From Micavibrio_B sp964633355 (lineage in GTDB: Bacteria > Pseudomonadota > Alphaproteobacteria > Micavibrionales > Micavibrionaceae): a stretch of DNA of 64,000 bases. The stretch spans positions 124,001-188,000 of the forward strand of contig CAZWGO010000002.1 of the NCBI GenBank assembly GCA_964633355.1, in the 5' to 3' direction. The translations under genes and the position numbers were made by a program. Position 1 is the stretch's first letter. The number at the start of each line of letters is the position of its first letter. The notes beneath the pieces were generated by a model. It had not been told where the DNA came from, ran no database searches, and was given only the letters and a program-made list of their open reading frames with translations. Below, piece after piece: positions 18,206 to 26,513 of this stretch.

Positions 18206-18948
18206 TGAAGTACCTGCTTATAGGGTTAATTTTGTTATTCCCGTTTCAAGTTTTTGCCCAAGGTAATGGCAATATAGTGATCGATCTGGCCGACGATCAT
18301 GTTGATATCACGAGCGATTTTTCCGGCGAGGCCGTGACAGTATTCGGGACGACCGATCAGGATGGTGATATTGCCATTGTTCTGCGCGGTCCACAGGAAC
18401 GTATCGTTATGCGCAAAAAACATCCGGCGCTTGGTATGTGGCTCAACCGTGAGTCCGTCGATTTTAAAAATGTTCCCCTGTTTTATAATTATTCGGTCAG
18501 TCGTTCTGAAAGTAATGTTGCCGATTCTGCAACGCTTGCTTCCTATGGCGTAGGGCTGAATGCCCTGAATTTCGATGCAGCCCGTTATGAAGAAAAATCA
18601 AGCATAAGCGAATTTCAAGAAGCGTTAATTCGCACGCAGCAAGCAAGAGGATTTTTTCCGCTAGCACCGTCACCGATACGATTTATGGGGCAGCGTCTTT
18701 TCAAAACGTCCTTTTATCTTCCTGCCAATGTTCCGGTCGGAAGATACACGGTCGAAGCCTATCTGTTTAGAGAAGGTAATTTGGTTGATCGCAGCTTGAT
18801 TAGTCTTGATGTCGGGCAGGCTGGATTGTCGGCGAATGTTTTAAATTTCGCTGCCGAACACAGCCTGGCTTATGCGTTACTGGGTTTATTTTTGGCGGCG
18901 GTCGCCGGATTTACAGCGTTCTGGATGTCGAGAAGTCAGAGAGCTTAA
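18202..18948 (+). CDS. TIGR02186-family membrane-anchored protein
   Basis: 248 residues: a signal peptide (KYLLIGLILLFPFQVFA), an extracytoplasmic beta-rich domain (LADDHVDITSDFSGEAVTVFG opens it) and a C-terminal transmembrane anchor (about 222-242, LAYALLGLFLAAVAGFTAFW). Members of this family are almost always encoded next to a TSUP exporter, as here with a 4-bp overlap, so it is probably an accessory subunit of that transporter. The exact function has not been established to my knowledge. Confidence 0.8.
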   Translation: MMKYLLIGLILLFPFQVFAQGNGNIVIDLADDHVDITSDFSGEAVTVFGTTDQDGDIAIVLRGPQERIVMRKKHPALGMWLNRESVDFKNVPLFYNYSVSRSESNVADSATLASYGVGLNALNFDAARYEEKSSISEFQEALIRTQQARGFFPLAPSPIRFMGQRLFKTSFYLPANVPVGRYTVEAYLFREGNLVDRSLISLDVGQAGLSANVLNFAAEHSLAYALLGLFLAAVAGFTAFWMSRSQRA

Positions 18949-18973
18949 GTAATGAGACGCATAAGGAGAATTC

Positions 18974-19459
18974 ATGGAACATAAAATTCGAAAAGGCGAT
19001 GGGGGCGTTTACTTGGTTGTCGTTGATGAGACGGCGGAATTCGATCTGGCGCTACGTTATGCTGCGCGCTGTGCACAAAACCGCCGTGGCCATGTCGCAC
19101 TTCTCCAGATTATCGACATGGAGGAATTTCAGGACTGGGGGAATGTGGAGGCGATGCTGCGTAAGGAGCTGCGCGAAAAAGCAGAAAAGCAAATTTGGGA
19201 AGCGTGCCGTAAGGTCCATGAATTGACCGGGCAGATTTCGGCTCTATATATAGCTGAAGGCGAAGCCAAGAATGCGGTGATCGAGACGATTAATTCCGAT
19301 CCAAGCCTGGTTCAACTGGTGCTGGCGGGCGGGGTCGGTGTCAAAGGGCCGGGACCGCTAATTAACTATCTTATATCGAAAGGTCTTGGTGATTTGCAGG
19401 TTCCTGCAGTAATAGTACCCGGAAACTTTGATACCAACAGAATTGATGCGATTACTTAA
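18974..19459 (+). CDS. Universal stress protein (UspA family)
   Basis: 161 residues with one Usp domain: beta strand YLVVVDETAEFDLALRYA at the N-terminus and the ATP-type loop near the C-terminus (LAGGVGVKGPGPLINYL, where the usual G-2x-G-9x-G pattern is partly kept). It is preceded by TAAGGAGAATTC, a very good ribosome site, and directly followed by the Nfu gene with no gap. The TSUP-TIGR02186-Usp-Nfu order suggests a sulfur/redox stress unit; the link is inferred from context only. Confidence 0.85.
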   Translation: MEHKIRKGDGGVYLVVVDETAEFDLALRYAARCAQNRRGHVALLQIIDMEEFQDWGNVEAMLRKELREKAEKQIWEACRKVHELTGQISALYIAEGEAKNAVIETINSDPSLVQLVLAGGVGVKGPGPLINYLISKGLGDLQVPAVIVPGNFDTNRIDAIT

Positions 19460-20017
19460 ATGTTTATACAAACTGAACCCACTCCCAATCCTCTGACCAT
19501 AAAATTCATCCCGGGTGAGATCGTTCTCGAGCGTGGCGTGGCGGATTTCCCGACTGCAGAGTCGGCAACAGGCAGGTCGCCCTTGGCAGAACGTTTGTTT
19601 AAAATCGACGGCGTGCGCGGCGTATTCTTCGGCAGAGATTTCGTGTCCGTTACCAAAAACGAAGAGCGCGAATGGCTGACATTAAAGCCTTTGGTTCTTG
19701 GCGCTCTATTTGAGCATTTTACAACTGGTCAGAAAATTTTGAACGATGCGCCTGTCGGTAAAGACGCATCATCCGAAGAAGACAGCGATGTCGTCAAACA
19801 GATCAAGGAAATACTTGAGACACGCGTGCGTCCAGCAGTGGCGCGCGATGGCGGCGATATCGCATTCGAAGATTTCGATAAGGGTATTTTATTCCTGCGT
19901 ATGCAAGGCGCCTGCGCCGGATGCCCGAGCTCTGTTGTCACGCTTAAAATGGGCATCGAAAATATGATGCATCATTATGTGCCGGAAGTTCTGGAAGTCA
20001 GGGCTGTACAGGATTGA
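19460..20017 (+). CDS. Nfu-type iron-sulfur cluster carrier
   Basis: 185 residues with an N-terminal Nfu_N domain (IQTEPTPNPLTIKFIPG) and a C-terminal NifU-like domain containing the cluster-binding CAGCPSS motif (Cys152, Cys155). Such proteins accept 4Fe-4S clusters from the SUF or ISC machine and hand them to target enzymes. The start codon directly follows the Usp stop. The end overlaps the convergent deacetylase-like gene by 20 bp. Confidence 0.92.
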   Translation: MFIQTEPTPNPLTIKFIPGEIVLERGVADFPTAESATGRSPLAERLFKIDGVRGVFFGRDFVSVTKNEEREWLTLKPLVLGALFEHFTTGQKILNDAPVGKDASSEEDSDVVKQIKEILETRVRPAVARDGGDIAFEDFDKGILFLRMQGACAGCPSSVVTLKMGIENMMHHYVPEVLEVRAVQD

Positions 20018-21071
20018 AATCGGCTGCTTCCGTTTTCACCGGAAAATAAAGCAAAAAGCCCAACCAGCGATAACGCGGATCGTCATCGGGTAATTCACCC
20101 GCAACAGGTATCGTGCAATTGATACGCAGCCGCTCCGTTACTGGTATCTCAGGAAACCGAAGTTCGACGCGGCCTGAGCCGAGAAAAGCGGTTTGCGGCT
20201 GGATGCTGCCGGATGAAAAACATTTTGTCTTTTTCATATCATCTGCAGAAATTTGATCGCTGATCGTAAAACCGATATCAGGCATGGCATTCATGTAACT
20301 GGTATCGGGCGTAACATCCTTCACTGGGAATGGCATGGCATTCGATGTTGTACGAAATCTTTCCAGATCGCCAAAATCATCCGTCATGGTAAATCTTGGC
20401 AGTTTCATCATATCGGTCGATTGCGTGATAACGCCTGAGTTTTGGCCGAAGGCCGCTTGAAAACCTGCCTTTTGAACGGCGTTTACAAAGGCGGATGAAT
20501 ATTCACCGAGTGGGTAAGCGAAATAAAGAGGCTCTTGTCCCAATTGTTCACGATAGATGGATTTGGCCCGGTTTAGATCTTCGGTAATTTTTTCTTCTAC
20601 CCAGCTGCCCAAATGCCCATAGGAAAATGTCGAAAGGCCGATCGTGACAAAATCATTTTCTTGCAGGTTTTTGAGTGTTTCCCATTCACTGGCTTCGGCA
20701 AGGCCGGGGCTAATGAATATAGTAAAAGGGATTTTATTTTGAACAAGCAAAGGTATGGCTTTGGAATAGGTTTCCTCGTCCGGTTCATCAAAGGTGAGTG
20801 CGATGGTATTAGGGGGAAGGCTTTCACCGCTCTTTTGCTTGGCGAGAAGATCGGGAAGAGGTAAAACAGTATAATTACCAAGGCCGATTTCTTCGATCTG
20901 CCGCGCGAATTTCTCAAAGGATAAGGAAGAGTCATCGCCGCTATCCGTGATCGAGAAATAGGCATAGACCGAGGATGATGAGTTATCTTCCAGTACATTC
21001 GCACGGGCTGGATAAGCCCCGATGCACAGGAAGGCAATAATCATAAATAATTGAAATATATTGCGGCCCAT
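19998..21071 (-). CDS. Polysaccharide deacetylase-like protein, metal site lost
   Basis: 357 residues with a signal peptide (LFMIIAFLCIGAYPARA) and a NodB-homology fold from about 85 to 230. The motifs are recognisable but altered: motif 1 is TFDEP (93-97) where active enzymes have TFDDG, and motif 2 is STFSY (147-151) where active enzymes have HTYSH. Thus the second Asp is Glu96 and both metal-ligand histidines are Ser147 and Tyr151. Motif 3 (FAYPLGEYSS) is kept. Known family members need the Asp-His-His triad, so this protein is probably not a deacetylase; it may bind glycan or act as a scaffold. Transcribed away from tsaB, 36 bp apart. Confidence 0.8.
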   Translation of the reverse strand: MGRNIFQLFMIIAFLCIGAYPARANVLEDNSSSSVYAYFSITDSGDDSSLSFEKFARQIEEIGLGNYTVLPLPDLLAKQKSGESLPPNTIALTFDEPDEETYSKAIPLLVQNKIPFTIFISPGLAEASEWETLKNLQENDFVTIGLSTFSYGHLGSWVEEKITEDLNRAKSIYREQLGQEPLYFAYPLGEYSSAFVNAVQKAGFQAAFGQNSGVITQSTDMMKLPRFTMTDDFGDLERFRTTSNAMPFPVKDVTPDTSYMNAMPDIGFTISDQISADDMKKTKCFSSGSIQPQTAFLGSGRVELRFPEIPVTERLRINCTIPVAGELPDDDPRYRWLGFLLYFPVKTEAADFNPVQP

Positions 21072-21107
21072 ATGGGCAGACTATAGTAAAGAGGCGGAAC
21101 CGAAACA

Positions 21108-21767
21108 ATGAAAATGACGTGGCAGGAAGAATTGGATAAGGCAAAAAATCGTCGTATCGTATTGGCACTCGATACAGCTGTGACCGGCTGCGCGGTTTGC
21201 ATCTCAGATGGAGAACAATTCTGGACGGAAACCGTCGAAACCGAGCGCGGGCAGGCGGAATGCCTTGTACCCATGATTAACCGCGTGATCCGTAAAGCTG
21301 GCTATACATATAACGATTTTGACCGCATCGCCGTCACGACAGGGCCAGGGTCTTTTACAGGCGTACGGGTTGGACTTTCGACCGCCAAGGCTTTGGGTTT
21401 GTCGATCAATAAGCCTGTTTTTGGATTTGACACTTTATCGGTCATTGCCAAGGCCAGTGGATTACAACGCGATACAGTTATAATGATCGATACCAAACGC
21501 GGCGATTTCTACGGACAGGCCTTTACAAAAGATTTACAGCCAATTGGTGAGCCGGAAATCTGGACAATGGACATGGCGGAGAATTCGGCTTTTGCCATTA
21601 TCCGGGATGTTTTGCCCGATATCGAAGTAATGGCACGCATGGCGTCTGAGATCGAAAGCGATGAGATCATCTATCATCCGGAAAAGGCTCCGCATCCTCT
21701 TTATATAAGAGGGGCGGAAGTAAGCCAGTCTAAGCGGATTATACCAAAAATTGTAAAAACGGCTTAA
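21108..21767 (+). CDS. tsaB: tRNA threonylcarbamoyladenosine biosynthesis protein TsaB
   Basis: 219 residues. ASKHA-fold partner of TsaD and TsaE in making t6A at position 37 of tRNAs. Visible blocks are LALDTAVTGCAVCI, TGPGSFTGVRVGLSTAKALGL and ETERGQAECLVPMI. In most relatives tsaB is followed by rimI; here it is followed with no gap by the convergent phosphomannomutase gene and no rimI is seen. Second ATG (21114) is an alternative start. Confidence 0.92.
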   Translation: MKMTWQEELDKAKNRRIVLALDTAVTGCAVCISDGEQFWTETVETERGQAECLVPMINRVIRKAGYTYNDFDRIAVTTGPGSFTGVRVGLSTAKALGLSINKPVFGFDTLSVIAKASGLQRDTVIMIDTKRGDFYGQAFTKDLQPIGEPEIWTMDMAENSAFAIIRDVLPDIEVMARMASEIESDEIIYHPEKAPHPLYIRGAEVSQSKRIIPKIVKTA

Positions 21768-23270
21768 TTAGGCTGCTTTTTTACGCTCAATTTTTTGGTC
21801 GTATTCGCCGATTTCCTTGTAAGTAGATAAGGTTGCATCGATTTCTTCGAAGACGTTGAACATTTGGTCTTCGGAGGCAGGGCTTTCGACGACGACGACA
21901 AGAGATGGCTTGTTGGACGAAGCGCGGATCAGGCCCCAGCTTCCGTCTTCCAATGTAAAGCGCACGCCGTTGACTGTCACCACATCAACGATTTTTTGTC
22001 CGCAAACACTTTCGCCTTTGTCTTTTTTATCCTGATAGATTTTGGTCAATGTTTCGACCATGCCGTATTTAATATCGTCTGCGCAATAAGGCGCCATGGT
22101 CGGAGAGCCCCAAGTTTTCGGCAATGAGTCTTTCAAATCCGACATTGATTTATCGGCATTGCGATCCAGAATACGGCAGATAGTGACCGCTGTCAGGATA
22201 CCGTCGTCATAGCCGCGGCCAATCGGCGCGTTTAAAAAGAAGTGACCGGATTTTTCAAATCCCGCCAAAGCACCGGATTCATTGACCTGACGTTTCATGT
22301 AGGAGTGTCCGGTTTTCCAGTATTGCGTTTTCGCGCCAAGCTCTTTCAGAACAGGGTCCGTATTGTAAAGCCCAGTTGATTTCACATCGGCGACAAAGGT
22401 CGCATTTTTGTGAATAGCTGCGAAGTCGCGGGCGCAGATAACACCCATTTTATCGGCAAAAATTTCATCGCCGGTATTATCGATAACGCCGCAGCGGTCG
22501 CCATCTCCATCGAATCCGAAGGCGATATCCGCGCCCGTTTCTTTGACCTTGGCCGACATGGCGTGGAGCATCTCCATGTCTTCAGGGTTCGGATTGTATT
22601 TCGGGAAGGTATAGTCGAGATCGCAATCCATCTCGATGACATCAACGCCAATACGGCGAAGCGCTTCGGGTGCATAAGCTCCGGCAGTTCCGTTACCGCA
22701 CGCGACAACGGCTTTGATTTTACGTTTCAGTTTGCCATCTTTGGTGAGGTCGGCAATATAGCGTTCCTTGATATCGCCCACATATTCGTACGAGCCGCCT
22801 TCGCGCACGACATATTTCTCATCCATAACGATGTCCTTCAAATGAGACATCAATTCAGGGCCGAATGTCATAGGACGTTCAGTACCGATCTTGACGCCCG
22901 TCCAGCCGTTTTCGTTATGGCTGGCCGTGACCATGGCAACGGCAGGGGCGTCGAGTTCGAATTGGGAAAAATACGCGGTTGGTGAAAGGGCCAGACCGAT
23001 ATCGTAAACTTTACAGCCCGCTGCCATCAGGCCGATGATTAGCGCCTGTTTGATCGTTGCGCTGTAAGAGCGGTAATCATGGCCGACGACGACGGCGGGG
23101 GGATTTTTCTTCATTTCATGGACAATCGTGCCGATGCCCATGCCCAGAGCCTGAATACCGCGAAGGTTTATTTGTTCTGGAAAAAGCCAGCGCGCGTCAT
23201 ATTCACGGAAACCTTGTGGGGCGACAAAGATTTCGCGTTCATACGCTTCTGTGTTTGGCTTGAGGGACAT
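21768..23270 (-). CDS. Phosphomannomutase/phosphoglucomutase
   Basis: Interconverts hexose 6- and 1-phosphates (mannose and/or glucose), feeding nucleotide-sugar synthesis. 500 residues with four alpha-D-phosphohexomutase domains: the phosphoserine loop TASHNENGWTG (Ser117), metal loop DGDGDR (254-259), sugar loop EKSGHFF and phosphate-binding RASSNKP near the C-terminus. It lies 81 bp downstream of the mannose-1-phosphate guanylyltransferase gene on the same strand, which supports a role in GDP-mannose supply. The specificity for mannose over glucose is inferred from this neighbour. Confidence 0.92.
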   Translation of the reverse strand: MSLKPNTEAYEREIFVAPQGFREYDARWLFPEQINLRGIQALGMGIGTIVHEMKKNPPAVVVGHDYRSYSATIKQALIIGLMAAGCKVYDIGLALSPTAYFSQFELDAPAVAMVTASHNENGWTGVKIGTERPMTFGPELMSHLKDIVMDEKYVVREGGSYEYVGDIKERYIADLTKDGKLKRKIKAVVACGNGTAGAYAPEALRRIGVDVIEMDCDLDYTFPKYNPNPEDMEMLHAMSAKVKETGADIAFGFDGDGDRCGVIDNTGDEIFADKMGVICARDFAAIHKNATFVADVKSTGLYNTDPVLKELGAKTQYWKTGHSYMKRQVNESGALAGFEKSGHFFLNAPIGRGYDDGILTAVTICRILDRNADKSMSDLKDSLPKTWGSPTMAPYCADDIKYGMVETLTKIYQDKKDKGESVCGQKIVDVVTVNGVRFTLEDGSWGLIRASSNKPSLVVVVESPASEDQMFNVFEEIDATLSTYKEIGEYDQKIERKKAA

Positions 23271-23351
23271 TAAATAAACTCCTGAAATACTTTAAAAATA
23301 TGATTGTTTAGTAATAGATTTTGCTGCATTTGCAAACGCCCAAAATCAATT

Positions 23352-24194
23352 TTAATTCCCTGAAGCAGAAAGTTTTTCTACATATTTATATCCGGGCTTG
23401 TTTTTCATGACTTCCAATAAGCCTTCCCATGTACCCACATCCATCCATTGCATGTCGCACGGGATGACAGAAAGATTGGATGATTTCTCCAGAACAGCTT
23501 TATCAAAGGATATTGGCTGAATTTCGGTTCCATTTTTGACATGGTCCAGAATATCCGGAGCATATAGGCGAAAAGCATTCAAAAGTGTCGAGGCTTTAAA
23601 GGCGAATATACCGCTATTCCATAAATACTGGCCGCTTTCAATTAAGGTTTTGGCCTTAGCTGTGTCCGGCTTTTCGATGAAGGCTTCAGCAGAGAACGGT
23701 TTCTGAGGATTGGTTTTGATATATCCATAGCCTGTCTCAGGTCTGTGCGGTGTAATGCCGAACAGGGCTATGCGACCATCTCGCGCTTCTTTCTCCGCTA
23801 AAAGAAGAGAAGTTTTTAGCGGTGTGATGTCTTCAATATAGTGATCTGAAGGCATGGCCAGCATGAGGGAATCCGGCGAAAAACGTTCGCTGACATAATA
23901 AGCCGCACGGGCGATAGCCGGACCGGTATTCAGCGGGTTTTTCTCGCTGATGATATGTGGGCAAGGGCGACCGAGATGAGTTTTCACCAGATCGATATAT
24001 TGTTCATTTGTGACGATGACGGTTTCATTTAAGCTGGCGCCGGTCAGGTTTAAGGCGCGCTCAGTAGTTTTTTGAAAAAGAGATGTTTGAGGATCGATCA
24101 GGTTCAGGAATTGCTTCGGCCTATCCGCCTTGCTTAAAGGCCATAGCCGTTTTCCAGAGCCGCCACAAAGGATGACCGGTATTATTCTCCCCAT
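23352..24194 (-). CDS. Mannose-1-phosphate guanylyltransferase (short form)
   Basis: 280 residues. Makes GDP-mannose from GTP and mannose 1-phosphate. The nucleotide-binding signature PVILCGGSGKRLWPLSK and PKQFLNL is at the N-terminus; ITEKNPLN-type (ISEKNPLNTGPAIARAA), FIEKPD and WNSGIFAFKA blocks are kept, and it ends soon after WMDVGTWEGLLEV. ManC proteins usually go on for about 70 residues (beta-helix) or 190 (isomerase cupin), which are absent here. The stop is not at a visible frameshift, so it seems a genuine short enzyme. Neighbour of the phosphomannomutase. Confidence 0.85.
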   Translation of the reverse strand: MGRIIPVILCGGSGKRLWPLSKADRPKQFLNLIDPQTSLFQKTTERALNLTGASLNETVIVTNEQYIDLVKTHLGRPCPHIISEKNPLNTGPAIARAAYYVSERFSPDSLMLAMPSDHYIEDITPLKTSLLLAEKEARDGRIALFGITPHRPETGYGYIKTNPQKPFSAEAFIEKPDTAKAKTLIESGQYLWNSGIFAFKASTLLNAFRLYAPDILDHVKNGTEIQPISFDKAVLEKSSNLSVIPCDMQWMDVGTWEGLLEVMKNKPGYKYVEKLSASGN

Positions 24195-24330
24195 AGAGGG
24201 CTAATAACACAATTTTGTATTTCCATGAAAGCAAGATATTAAACGCTTCTTAAAGTAATTCCAAGTATTGTAGTATTTATATAGTTGAATTACTGTCAAA
24301 TTTAAGAGAATTACCTATAGGTGGAAATAA

Positions 24331-24762
24331 ATGGCTGATAATCCTAAGAATAACGACATACTGGCTCTTACTACGGAAATTGTTTCAGCGCATTTATCCA
24401 ATAATACTGTCCCCGCAGGTGAAATTCCCGCTCTTATCGAGCGGATTTATAAAACATTGTCAGGTGTCGGCGGCGATGTTTCGACGAGCAGCGTTACGGC
24501 TGAACGTCCACAGCCAGCCGTGCCGATCCGTAAATCCGTTATGCCGGAATATATTGTCTGTCTCGAGGACGGTAAAAAACTGAAAATGCTCAAACGTCAC
24601 TTGAAAACAGCATATAAAATGACACCAGAACAGTATCGCGAACGCTGGGGCTTGCCAGCCGATTACCCAATGGTTGCGCCTAGCTATGCAAAAACCCGAA
24701 GCCGACTGGCTAAAGATATAGGCCTTGGTACTAAAGGCCGTAGTGAGCGGAAGAAAAAGTAA
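24331..24762 (+). CDS. mucR: MucR/Ros-family transcriptional regulator
   Basis: 143 residues. Members are H-NS-like regulators that bind AT-rich DNA and control exopolysaccharide, motility and cell-cycle genes. The C-terminal zinc-finger-like region reads YIVCLEDGKKLKMLKRHL, followed by TPEQYRERWGLP and DYPMVAPSYAKTRS. Compared with Ros (two Cys, two His), the second Cys is Asp and the last His position is Tyr or Ala (HLKTAY), so a classic zinc site is not formed; zinc-independent variants are known in this family. GGTGG precedes the ATG. The upstream 130 bp are very AT-rich, as expected for autoregulation. Confidence 0.9.
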   Translation: MADNPKNNDILALTTEIVSAHLSNNTVPAGEIPALIERIYKTLSGVGGDVSTSSVTAERPQPAVPIRKSVMPEYIVCLEDGKKLKMLKRHLKTAYKMTPEQYRERWGLPADYPMVAPSYAKTRSRLAKDIGLGTKGRSERKKK

Positions 24763-25539
24763 TCAGCTTAATTCTTCACTTCTTTTAGCCGCTGCTGAAA
24801 TTGCTTTTTGAATCAAAAGGCTTAGACCCCGAGGATCAGTTAATATCTCAAGAGCGGCTTCGGTCGTGCCGCCGGGGCTGGTTACGTTTTTGCGCAAGGT
24901 CTCCACTGGAATATCTTTTTGCGCCTCGGCAAGTGCTGCTGAACCGATAACAGTCTGGCGCGCCAGTTTCATGGCTAGATCTGCGGGCAGGCCTTGGTCA
25001 ATGCCTGCTTTGGCAAGTTCTTCAATTAGCAGAAATACATAGGCAGGGCCTGAGCCGCTGACGGCCGTTACGGCGTCCATGAATTTTTCGTCGGTAACCC
25101 ATTCGAATTGCCCGACATTTTCGAATAAGGCTTTAACTGCGGTTTTCTGGGGGGCTGTTACAATATGATTGGCGCAAGCTACCGTCATGCCTTTACCGAC
25201 CATGGCGGGCGTGTTTGGCATCGTGCGTATAATCGCCTGACGATCTGGTAGAATATCTTGCAAATATTTCAATGTCTTACCTGCGGCAATTGAGACATAA
25301 AGTGAAGCAGTAACGCGATGGGTGAGCTCCGTTAAAACCTCATCCATAACTTGAGGTTTTACGGCCAAAACAATGATATTAAATTGTTTTACAGGGAGGC
25401 TTGCCAGGCTTTCATAACCGCGTTTGGTTGAAGGATCGAGCACAAAAATATGGTAGCCGATATTCTTGTTCCATTGCTCAAGAAGCGCAGAACCCATTTT
25501 GCCGCAGCCAACGAGAAGTATTTTTTGCTGAATAGCCAA
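24763..25539 (-). CDS. proC: Pyrroline-5-carboxylate reductase
   Basis: Last step of proline synthesis, NAD(P)H-dependent. 258 residues; Rossmann motif LLVGCGKMGSALLEQW at the N-terminus, AVKPQVM, TMPNTPAMVGKGMT and the signature region SGSGPAYVFLLIEEL plus VTSPGGTTEAAL near the C-terminus. It is the last of three minus-strand genes (ubiK-like, ybjN-like, proC) separated by 1-2 bp, a common alphaproteobacterial order. Convergent with mucR with no gap. Confidence 0.95.
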   Translation of the reverse strand: MAIQQKILLVGCGKMGSALLEQWNKNIGYHIFVLDPSTKRGYESLASLPVKQFNIIVLAVKPQVMDEVLTELTHRVTASLYVSIAAGKTLKYLQDILPDRQAIIRTMPNTPAMVGKGMTVACANHIVTAPQKTAVKALFENVGQFEWVTDEKFMDAVTAVSGSGPAYVFLLIEELAKAGIDQGLPADLAMKLARQTVIGSAALAEAQKDIPVETLRKNVTSPGGTTEAALEILTDPRGLSLLIQKAISAAAKRSEELS

Positions 25540-25541
25540 GG

Positions 25542-26048
25542 CTAGGATCGTCCGGCAATCGGCATCATGGCCAAATTCAAATCATCTGAGTCAGGTGCAG
25601 TGGCCTGGCACAAGGAAAGGAATACAGGATAATTGCGGTCGCATTCATCTATCGCAATATGAATGAGCTCCTGTATGTGATCGGTGCCTGAGGACTGCAT
25701 GCCGCGAAATAACTGCGTATAGCGAAAAGTAGGAGCTAGCGTTTCTGGTGGCAAATCGAAATGACCAAGCCAGAGGCCGGAATTGATATTGAGAACTGTT
25801 TCGGAAGCCAAAGCTTTATTCATGTCCGAAACCTGTAAGCCGTATTCGCAGCAGAACTGGAGCGCACCCATTATTTCATCCCACATGAACATCATTTTAT
25901 AATTTCCATAATGTCCGCGCGCCTCAACGAATAATTCATCGCGATTGGCGCGGTTGAATGACAGCAAATCAGGGGCGTTAAGATATTCTTCGGCATCATC
26001 CAGCGGATTGACGACTTCTTCAAAAAAGGCTTCTGAAAGATCGGGCAT
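25542..26048 (-). CDS. YbjN domain-containing protein
   Basis: 168 residues, acidic. It matches the alphaproteobacterial YbjN group that resembles type III secretion chaperones in fold; the function is not settled. Core: LSFNRANRDELFVEARGHYGNY-type strand, MMFMWDEIMGALQFCCEY and IDECDRNYPVFLSL helices. It lies 2 bp from both neighbours in the ubiK-proC operon. A chaperone role is possible but unproven. Confidence 0.82.
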   Translation of the reverse strand: MPDLSEAFFEEVVNPLDDAEEYLNAPDLLSFNRANRDELFVEARGHYGNYKMMFMWDEIMGALQFCCEYGLQVSDMNKALASETVLNINSGLWLGHFDLPPETLAPTFRYTQLFRGMQSSGTDHIQELIHIAIDECDRNYPVFLSLCQATAPDSDDLNLAMMPIAGRS

Positions 26049-26049
26049 G

Positions 26050-26361
26050 TTATTTCCGTCTCGAGGGTTTTACAGGTTTCTTTTTAGATGCAGTCACAAG
26101 CTTGGGCTTTGATTTTCCACCAACAGAGGCCTCTAGCTCGGCAACGCGAGCTTTCAGTTGCTCCTGTTCGGAGCGAAATTTGGAAATTGTCGCCTGCAAA
26201 CGCTCTATTTCATCGCGCGTGGCAAGGTCCATGCGGGCCGTATAGGATTGGGCGCGTTCCTTAATATCGGAGCCAACTTGGCGGCGAACCGTGGAAATCA
26301 GGCTTGCCGCGCCGCCGGCCATGCGCGCCAGATCATCGAATAAACGGTTGTCAGAAGCCAT
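26050..26361 (-). CDS. ubiK: UbiK-like accessory factor (BMFP family)
   Basis: 103 residues. UbiK helps ubiquinone synthesis proteins, probably as a trimeric membrane-associated coiled coil. The sequence has an amphipathic N-terminal helix (NRLFDDLARMAGGAASLI), a long coiled coil (about 50-82, RDEIERLQATISKFRSEQEQ) and a very basic tail (KKKPVKPSRRK). First gene of the ubiK-ybjN-proC operon and divergent from hldD. Confidence 0.85.
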   Translation of the reverse strand: MASDNRLFDDLARMAGGAASLISTVRRQVGSDIKERAQSYTARMDLATRDEIERLQATISKFRSEQEQLKARVAELEASVGGKSKPKLVTASKKKPVKPSRRK

Positions 26362-26513
26362 GTGAGCGACTCTTTCAATATTGTTGTGGAAACGGGGACT
26401 GGTTTACCACTCGAAAATGATGCGGTGCAAGTTGTGGGGAAGAAAATTTACAACTGGTCCACAGGTAATTGGTTGGGCTAAGGTGGCTCAGATTTAGTAT
26501 TACAGGAGTTATT

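Noticed and set aside
22410..22985. 191-residue plus-strand ORF opposite phosphomannomutase
   Set aside because: Antisense shadow of a clearly assigned enzyme.
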